Assembly (NCBI GenBank): GCA_021292105.1
Contig: CM037874.1
Coordinates: forward strand, 58,506,539 to 58,570,538
Source: Anadara kagoshimensis
Lineage: Eukaryota > Mollusca > Bivalvia > Arcoida > Arcidae
DNA: 64,000 nucleotides
Direction: 5' to 3'
The notes under the pieces were generated by a model. It did no database searches. It was not told the DNA's origin and worked only from the letters and a program-made list of their open reading frames with translations. This document shows positions 56,773-64,000 of this stretch, in pieces. How positions within the stretch are numbered: position 1 is the first letter of the stretch; each line of letters begins with the position of its first letter. The position numbers and the translations under genes are program-made.

Positions 56773-59700
56773 CTATTTCTGTAATATAAACTGTTCTATG
56801 AATTCATTTTGTTCACTTTCCTCTTTCTGTAAGGCTTCATACTGTATCCGTAATCTGAAAGTATAAAAATAGTTCATATACATGTATTACAAAATAAAAT
56901 ACATATAATAAAAAATACACAAAGGGAAAGATATTGTATAGGTCAACAAAGATAAAATGGTGCACAGCTTATAAATTGATCGAGTCTAATCAACATTATA
57001 GTATATAGTCACATTCTCACAGTTTACTTGTTATAATATCCCCTATGTTTCCATTTCTGTTAGCCAAAATCCCCACTGGTAACTAATTTCTGAGAAATTC
57101 TTTCAAAAAGGAACCTATCTGTCAAAGGAATTCGCTGTAATTTTCAAAAATTTTGAAAATTTGGCTACTAATGATTTTAAAATTGTGAAAATCTAGTAAC
57201 CCTAATATAAAAATAGACTCCCTTATACATTGTCATCAGAGACAAGCAATGATTGTTGATACATGGTGGAAAACAAGACAAGATACTTCTTGTCTTAATA
57301 AAAAACTATACAACAAGCATCCCTGATCATCATGCGAGGTCATCCAAACTAGGTTTTATAGTGTTTTTTTACAGGAGTTAGACATGATTTTTTGAGTGAA
57401 ATAATGGTATTTTATGCCCTAGAAAAGATTCTTTCACTTACATCAAGACATTAAGTTCTGTGTTGTATGGAAACTAGGAATACCCAGTGAAACCTCTGAG
57501 CTTTTGGCAGGTGAACTCGCAAACTTTCTCACTACTAGGATTCAAACCTAGGCAGTAAGAGGCACCCTTTATAACCACTTGACCACAGTGTGTGTATTAT
57601 TCCTTACTAACCTTTCTAACTGCATTTTCCTTTCTGTTATTAAAGCTTGTAATTGTTGTTGTTGTGCTTCTCTTTGTTTTGCTATGGATTTCAATAAGTT
57701 TCTTGATCCTATTGCCTGTAGGAAAGACAAACAGTAAAGATTATATAGATTCAACAAAAATCATCAGAATTTTAGTCAGTCCTGATCCAAAATTCCTTTA
57801 AAAATTTAACATACATGTACATGTATAACCATACAGTTTTTTTCAAAATTTAGCTGCAATGCTAAAATTGCATGAAATTGGAGTGGTGAAAAGGTGTTTT
57901 ACACCCCAGTCAAGATTTTTTCAGTTAAATATCCAGGTAGTCAGTTCTGAGATTTTGGAGAAAACTGGAGTAAACAAATAAAACTTTGGAAAGTCAAATG
58001 ACAAATCTTCTCACAACTGAATCTGCATGAGTGTGATTCAAACCTGTCTGAAAAAGAATCCTCATACCAACAAGATTTTTCCTTGTCTGAACGAGTGGAT
58101 GAATAAATAGTCTGAACTCTACAATGAGAATTACACCCTACCTTCATCTTTTCTTTTTCTACTTCTTTGGACACATTATCAACAACTTCTATAAAGGTTC
58201 CAACAATCTTCTGAAACTCGTCTATCTCTGTAATAAAAAATATAATGCATGTAAGAACTACTTTTTATGATTTTAATTTGTCTCTCCATCCTCGTGTGAG
58301 GTCGCAGTGGCTTAATGGATAAGATGTCAGTCTACAAATCCAGGGTCTCTCACCACTCTGAGTTCAAGTCCTGCTCAGACCAAATGTGGGAAAATGAATT
58401 TTCCTTGCCGATGGCCTTTACTGATTCACCCAGTGTCAGTATAATGTGACTGGGGAGTGGTATGCTTGTCTGCGGTGTACTGACTCAGTTAGCTAGCACT
58501 TAATTTCACCCTGAGTGTGTACTGGTACAAGGCATACAATAAAACACACTCACACTTCACATGCATACACAAACTTTTACATACATTAATCCATGGAGAT
58601 TAATAAAGTAGTTCTATAAGTGAATAGATGAAAATTTGCTGATGTGGTGTGAAACAACAATCAACATCCTCGCACCACTTTGAAAATATAAACTTAACAC
58701 AAAATCTGACATAATTAATTTTATCCTGACAACAGTCTTTCAGTCATAGTCAAGGGGGAATAACTTGTGCATTAATGTGGTGTTTTTATGTTTTGTACAA
58801 CACCACGTTACCAGTTCTTGCTTAGTTAGTTTTTCTGGGCAAGAATATGCTTTTAAATGTATTGTAAAACAATCATATTATTCCATCTGAACATTAAAAA
58901 CTTCAACAAGCAATTTTATTGAATTAAGTTTTCTGGAAAATTGTGTTTTCATTAAATTGCAATATAAAATGTATTTTTATTTCAACAGCAGGACAAAAGA
59001 ATAATTTTAGATTATTTTAATTTAAGGTCTCAGTGGCATGGCTATATTATCCCGAGACCAGGCACAACATTATGAACATAGAAGAAAAAGAAGACATCAC
59101 ATATTACTACATACACAAAACAGCCATCATAAACAAACCGATCTCATCATCATGGACTTTGCTAAAGCTTTTGACAAAGTACCCCACCAGCGACTACTTT
59201 ATAAACTACAATACTATGGAATAAATAACAAAGCTCTCCACTGGATATCAGCATTCCTATCTGACAGAACACAGACAGTTGTATTAGATGGTCAAGCATC
59301 AGACACAGTACCAGTTACATAAGGAGTCCCTCATGGAACAGTCCTAGGACCAGTACTCTTCCTGGTATATATAAACGATCTGCCGGACTATGTCAAACAC
59401 AGTAAAATCAGATTGTTTGCAGATGACAGCATATTATACCTACCAGTAAAGACCACCAGTGACTGCCATAAACTACAAGAGGACCTTAATGCAGCAGCAA
59501 AATGGGAAAAAGACTGGCTAATGGCTTTCCACCCAGATAAATGCACTGTCCTGTCCATAACCCAGAAGAAACAACCAATCCACTACAACTATATCCTCCA
59601 CAGCCACAGCCTCGAACATGTCACATCCGCAAAATATCTTGGTTTAACATTACAGTCAAATCTCAAATGGGACAGCCATATAAACAACATCACTTCAACA

Positions 59701-60590
59701 GCAAATAAAACCTTAGGATTCATCAAAAAAAACATCAAAACAACAAAAGAAAACATCAAAAGTCGAGCATACCAGGCACTAGTGAGACCGAAACTGGAAC
59801 ACTGCTGCTCAGCCTGGGATCCACACCATTCGGACCAAATAAGTAAAATAGAAAAAATTCAAAGAAGAGCAGCCAGATACACCTGCAACAGATACCACAA
59901 CACCAGCAGTGTATCTGATATGTTAACAACATTAAAGTGGCCAACATTACAAGAACGCAGACTCAAAACAAGACTGGTCATGATGTACAAAATTACTCAC
60001 ACACTCGTTAAAATTGACACATACAACATACTCATCCCAGTAGACAACAGAATACGTAAGTCCCATCCCTACTCCTACAGACACATCTACACATCAAAGG
60101 ACAACTACAAATATTCATTTTTTCCATTTACAATTATTCAATGGAATCTCTTACCGGCCTATATAATACAGTCACCAACCATCGACACCTTCAGAGAACA
60201 ACTATCCTACGTTGTCCTGAACAAAATCCAAAGAAAATAAACCCTTAACAACATGTACATAGTTTTAATCACTATTAAGTTTTTTTTTCACTTGCACGTC
60301 AAACTGCATACTTAAATCAAAACATTTTTCTTTATTCCACGCATGCGAACAGTATGTAATCTTCTATTAAGAAGGAATATTGTATATTGAAAGAAGAAGA
60401 TATTAAATGGTCACTTTATGTTTGAAGATGTTTAACAAAAAATCGTGCATAAAAAATACAAACTATCAACAAAATCTTTGCATTCTTCTTTCAATTCAGT
60501 AGTCTGTTGAGCAACTTCTGGTTCTAACACTCGTATTTTGTTTAATTCATCGAAATGGAGTCCAGCTCTAGCTAGTGCTTCGTCGGCCAT
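56773..60590 (-). CDS. IFT20: Intraflagellar transport protein 20
   Basis: Four exons on the minus strand in transcript order: 60464-60590, 58142-58227, 57612-57715, 56773-56854 (stop TAG). Phases agree, and the protein is 132 aa, the same length as human IFT20. Conserved segments are [35 protein letters not shown], the very strongly conserved [25 protein letters not shown], and the C-terminal [16 protein letters not shown]20 is a coiled-coil subunit of the IFT-B complex that links Golgi sorting of ciliary membrane cargo to the cilium. Exon 1 ends with a gtttgt donor, and a second identical exon 1 lies upstream at 63033-63159. Intron 1 carries a SINE and an antisense non-LTR retrotransposon remnant. 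The start is fixed by alignment ([10 protein letters not shown] against MAKDILGEAG). Confidence 0.96.
57400..58060. repeat. SINE family 3 fragments in IFT20 introns 2 and 3
   Basis: 57400-57560 ('gattctttcacttacatcaa', 'cttttggcaggtgaactcgc') and 57885-58060 ('cagtcaagattttttcag', 'tcagttctgagattttggag') flank the third exon. Confidence 0.6.
58295..58664 (+). mobile_element. tRNA-Arg-like SINE (family 1)
   Basis: Head 'gtcgcagtggcttaatggat' and B box 'gagttcaagtcc'; tail 'gaaacaacaatcaa'. CATCCTCG flanks it at 58287-58294 and 58665-58672 as a probable target duplication. The 2.57-kb tandem duplication begins inside it, at 58399. Confidence 0.88.
59013..60240 (+). pseudogene. Jockey-like non-LTR retrotransposon reverse transcriptase remnant, copy A
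   Basis: The conceptual protein holds [19 protein letters not shown] (RT motif with the first catalytic Asp), [20 protein letters not shown], and [10 protein letters not shown] (the FADD form of the catalytic YxDD box, at about 59413-59427). A thumb and C-terminal part follow, with [13 protein letters not shown] and RRAARY, as in jockey/CR1-type elements. It lacks the 5' half (endonuclease). An in-frame TAA at 59320-59322 lies just before the GVPHG motif, and the first 100 bp read poorly in this frame, so it is dead. It lies antisense in IFT20 intron 1. The 275-codon block from 59413 is still open. Confidence 0.92.
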
Positions 60591-60805
60591 CTTTCAACAA
60601 ATGGAATGCTAAGGAATCTTGGTCTTGATCAACAAAACGCTTCACAATGACGTATCGTCGAGTGCCCTGTTTCGGTGCGGGTCCACTTTCGGTGCCCTAG
60701 TTTTTCCGACATGCGTACTACAAATATACGGTGTTTTGACGTCATCAGAAGTTGTGTAGCGATTGTAAACATTGATTCAGAGGTTCTTCTCGCTCGTCTT
60801 GGAAA
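60591..60805. promoter_or_regulatory. Bidirectional promoter of IFT20 and the helix-turn-helix gene, copy A
   Basis: 215 bp between divergent start codons. It contains a perfect CRE, TGACGTCA (60737-60744), and a second CRE-like TGACGTAT near 60648. No TATA box was evident. I did not find a clear RFX X-box, which is often present in ciliary gene promoters. Confidence 0.7.
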
Positions 60806-60820
60806 ATGCGTCAAAAACAG
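60806..60820 (+). CDS. First coding exon of the helix-turn-helix gene, copy A
   Basis: ATG CGT CAA AAA CAG followed by gtaagt. Identical to 63375-63389. Splicing from here to 63850 would give the same protein start (MRQKQ|VNPQQ) with a longer first intron. Confidence 0.6.
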
Positions 60821-61582
60821 GTAAGTAATCTCAAAATATATTTTCAACCATATAAAATGTCTATTTTTAACTAACACCTATTTTTGCACTTTTTAAATAT
60901 CCCGTAAAATAAGAAAAAATGCAGTTTTCTGGGAAATGTACACCGTAGATGGAGAGGCTGTCGTCTGTTTTTCCTTGCCGATGGCCTTTACTGATTCACC
61001 CAGTGTCAGTATAATGTGACTGGGGAGTGGTATGCTTGTCTGCGGTGTACTGACTCAGTTAGCTAGCACTTAATTTCACCCTGAGTGTGTACTGGTACAA
61101 GGCATACAATAAAACACACTCACACTTCACATGCATACACAAACTTTTACATACATTAATCCATGGAGATTAATAAAGTAGTTCTATAAGTGAATAGATG
61201 AAAATTTGCTGATGTGGTGTGAAACAACAATCAACATCCTCGCACCACTTTGAAAATATAAACTTAACACAAAATCTGACATAATTAATTTTATCCTGAC
61301 AACAGTCTTTCAGTCATAGTCAAGGGGGAATAACTTGTGCATTAATGTGGTGTTTTTATGTTTTGTACAACACCACGTTACCAGTTCTTGCTTAGTTAGT
61401 TTTTCTGGGCAAGAATATGCTTTTAAATGTATTGTAAAACAATCATATTATTCCATCTGAACATTAAAAACTTCAACAAGCAATTTTATTGAATTAAGTT
61501 TTCTGGAAAATTGTGTTTTCATTAAATTGCAATATAAAATGTATTTTTATTTCAACAGCAGGACAAAAGAATAATTTTAGAT

Positions 61583-62809
61583 TATTTTAATTTAAGGTCT
61601 CAGTGGCATGGCTATATTATCCCGAGACCAGGCACAACATTATGAACATAGAAGAAAAAGAAGACATCACATATTACTACATACACAAAACAGCCATCAT
61701 AAACAAACCGATCTCATCATCATGGACTTTGCTAAAGCTTTTGACAAAGTACCCCACCAGCGACTACTTTATAAACTACAATACTATGGAATAAATACAA
61801 AGCTCTCCACTGGATATCAGCATTCCTATCTGACAGAACACAGACAGTTGTATTAGATGGTCAAGCATCAGACACAGTACCAGTTACATAAGGAGTCCCT
61901 CATGGAACAGTCCTAGGACCAGTACTCTTCCTGGTATATATAAACGATCTGCCGGACTATGTCAAACACAGTAAAATCAGATTGTTTGCAGATGACAGCA
62001 TATTATACCTACCAGTAAAGACCACCAGTGACTGCCATAAACTACAAGAGGACCTTAATGCAGCAGCAAAATGGGAAAAAGACTGGCTAATGGCTTTCCA
62101 CCCAGATAAATGCACTGTCCTGTCCATAACCCAGAAGAAACAACCAATCCACTACAACTATATCCTCCACAGCCACAGCCTCGAACATGTCACATCCGCA
62201 AAATATCTTGGTTTAACATTACAGTCAAATCTCAAATGGGACAGCCATATAAACAACATCACTTCAACAGCAAATAAAACCTTAGGATTCATCAAAAAAA
62301 ACATCAAAACAACAAAAGAAAACATCAAAAGTCGAGCATACCAGGCACTAGTGAGACCGAAACTGGAACACTGCTGCTCAGCCTGGGATCCACACCATTC
62401 GGACCAAATAAGTAAAATAGAAAAAATTCAAAGAAGAGCAGCCAGATACACCTGCAACAGATACCACAACACCAGCAGTGTATCTGATATGTTAACAACA
62501 TTAAAGTGGCCAACATTACAAGAACGCAGACTCAAAACAAGACTGGTCATGATGTACAAAATTACTCACACACTCGTTAAAATTGACACATACAACATAC
62601 TCATCCCAGTAGACAACAGAATACGTAAGTCCCATCCCTACTCCTACAGACACATCTACACATCAAAGGACAACTACAAATATTCATTTTTTCCATTTAC
62701 AATTATTCAATGGAATCTCTTACCGGCCTATATAATACAGTCACCAACCATCGACACCTTCAGAGAACAACTATCCTACGTTGTCCTGAACAAAATCCAA
62801 AGAAAATAA
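61583..62809 (+). pseudogene. Jockey-like reverse transcriptase remnant, copy B
   Basis: Same as copy A, including the in-frame TAA (61889-61891), plus a one-base deletion near 61796 that adds a frameshift after [11 protein letters not shown]. The 275-codon block from 61982 is identical to that in copy A. Confidence 0.93.
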
Positions 62810-63032
62810 ACCCTTAACAACATGTACATAGTTTTAATCACTATTAAGTTTTTTTTTCACTTGCACGTCAAACTGCATACTTAAATCAAAACATTTTTCT
62901 TTATTCCACGCATGCGAACAGTATGTAATCTTCTATTAAGAAGGAATATTGTATATTGAAAGAAGAAGATATTAAATGGTCACTTTATGTTTGAAGATGT
63001 TTAACAAAAAATCGTGCATAAAAAATACAAAC

Positions 63033-63159
63033 TATCAACAAAATCTTTGCATTCTTCTTTCAATTCAGTAGTCTGTTGAGCAACTTCTGGTTCTAACACT
63101 CGTATTTTGTTTAATTCATCGAAATGGAGTCCAGCTCTAGCTAGTGCTTCGTCGGCCAT
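63033..63159 (-). CDS. IFT20: Duplicate first exon of IFT20 (copy B)
   Basis: Identical to 60464-60590, with the same ATG and gtttgt donor. It has no second copy of exons 2-4. A transcript starting here could splice over copy A to exon 2 at 58227 and would encode the same protein. If so it is an alternative first exon; if not, a dead copy. Confidence 0.8.
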
Positions 63160-63374
63160 CTTTCAACAAATGGAATGCTAAGGAATCTTGGTCTTGATCA
63201 ACAAAACGCTTCACAATGACGTATCGTCGAGTGCCCTGTTTCGGTGCGGGTCCACTTTCGGTGCCCTAGTTTTTCCGACATGCGTACTACAAATATACGG
63301 TGTTTTGACGTCATCAGAAGTTGTGTAGCGATTGTAAACATTGATTCAGAGGTTCTTCTCGCTCGTCTTGGAAA
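63160..63374. promoter_or_regulatory. Bidirectional promoter, copy B
   Basis: Duplicate of 60591-60805; CRE at 63306-63313. It is the copy nearest to the helix-turn-helix gene body. Confidence 0.65.
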
Positions 63375-64000
63375 ATGCGTCAAAAACAGGTAAGTAATCT
63401 CAAAATATATTTTCAACCATATAAAATGTCTATTTTTAACTAACACCTATTTTTGCACTTTTTAAATATCCCGTAAAATAAGAAAAAATGCAGTTTTCTG
63501 GGAAATGTACACCGTAGATGGAGAGGCTGTCGTCTGTTTTTATTAGTCACGTGATTGTCATGTGGTCATGTTACACACAAGTTTAGTAGGGGTCGTCTCA
63601 AAATATGCATCTGCTTATATATTTTTAAAATATTTTTTCTCAATTAACAATCCATTTATATATATATAAAAGATTTTATTTAATATAAAATTAATATAAA
63701 AATATAGAGAAAGAAATATATACATAAAAAGTTGTTTTATTATAGTCTATAAATAATAATAACTTTTTATTTATATATTTTTCTGTATATATAATATATA
63801 TTTATATAAGAGTGGAATTTAAAAAAAAATATTTATTTATTTTTTGCAGGTTAATCCACAACAAATTAAGAAGCTCTATAGAGTATACTCACCTTCTTCA
63901 ATGACCAATGCATTTTTAGCAGTAAAGGAACAGAATATGTCTGTAAAAAGAGCCTCTCGACAATATAATGTTCCAGAAACAACTCTAAGGCAGAGGATTT
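63375..64000 (+). CDS. Pipsqueak-type helix-turn-helix protein (3' partial)
   Basis: Exon 1, 63375-63389, encodes MRQKQ with a gtaagt donor. Exon 2 begins at 63850 after 'tttttgcag' and continues past the window. The joined frame reads MRQKQVNPQQIKKLYRVYSP, then a stretch AVKEQNMSVKRASRQYNVPE and TTLRQRI, which matches the HTH_psq DNA-binding motif (A..A..G.S...A...+.VP..TL..R). This motif is used by pipsqueak-family regulators and by CENP-B/pogo/tigger-derived transposases. The missing C-terminus decides which. The spliced first exon and shared promoter favour a host or domesticated gene. Intron 63390-63849 is very AT-rich. Confidence 0.7.

Larger units (their letters stand above)
58399..60968. 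repeat. Tandem duplication, copy A (2570 bp)
   Basis: Repeated at 60969-63537 with one observed difference, a one-base deletion near 61796 in copy B. It contains the 3' part of a SINE, the retrotransposon remnant, IFT20 exon 1, the divergent promoter and the first exon of the helix-turn-helix gene. The junction falls in a run of T (gttt|ttcc). Confidence 0.97.
60969..63537. repeat. Tandem duplication, copy B (2569 bp)
   Basis: Second copy of 58399-60968. Deletion of one A in 'aataacaaag' to 'aatacaaag' near 61796 is the only difference I saw by eye. The very high identity means a very recent event or an assembly duplication. Confidence 0.97.

Noticed and set aside
60629-60877. 82-codon minus-strand frame, duplicated at 63198-63446.
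   Set aside because: Spans the divergent promoter upstream of IFT20 exon 1; no conserved domain, and duplicated only because of the tandem duplication.

Overview
This is a eukaryotic, AT-rich, intron-rich genomic window, most likely from a mollusc or another lophotrochozoan. Three things point that way: short coding exons with canonical GT..AG junctions, single-copy animal genes (SBDS, IFT20), and heavy loads of tRNA-derived SINEs, small inverted-repeat elements and tandem repeats, including the 'agctcacctgagccaaaggctca' type of repeat that I associate with mollusc genomes. The species cannot be told from the sequence alone.

Layout. (1) 1-11471, plus strand: a leucine-rich-repeat gene (LRRC74-like) with two C-terminal EF-hands; its 5' end lies before the window. 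(2) 11472-17158: tail-to-tail intergenic DNA made of MITEs and SINEs. (3) 17159-22394, minus strand: a complete six-exon SBDS gene (252 aa). (4) 22395-22627: a compact head-to-head promoter with an ETS motif and an inverted CCAAT box. (5) 22628-50847, plus strand: a nine-exon gene for a 362-aa protein that is the clathrin heavy chain N-terminal propeller alone, with no triskelion leg. It spans 28 kb because its introns hold several kilobase-scale transposons. (6) 50848-56772: tail-to-tail intergenic DNA with CA repeats and minisatellites. (7) 56773-60590, minus strand: a complete four-exon IFT20 gene (132 aa), whose first intron holds a SINE and a decayed jockey-like non-LTR retrotransposon. 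(8) 60591-60805: a second head-to-head promoter, leading rightward to a gene starting with a five-codon exon and then a pipsqueak-type helix-turn-helix exon that runs off the end. (9) A nearly perfect 2.57-kb tandem duplication (58399-60968 and 60969-63537) copies the retrotransposon, IFT20 exon 1, the promoter and the first exon of the helix-turn-helix gene.

All exon boundaries were worked out by reading splice sites and checking reading phase; every junction given keeps frame. The main candidates for something new are the stand-alone clathrin terminal-domain gene with altered peptide-groove residues, the serial duplication of an exon end with its 5' splice site in the LRR gene, the promoter-capturing tandem duplication at IFT20, and a 3.9-kb non-autonomous DNA transposon with perfect 31-bp ends and a 4-bp target duplication.
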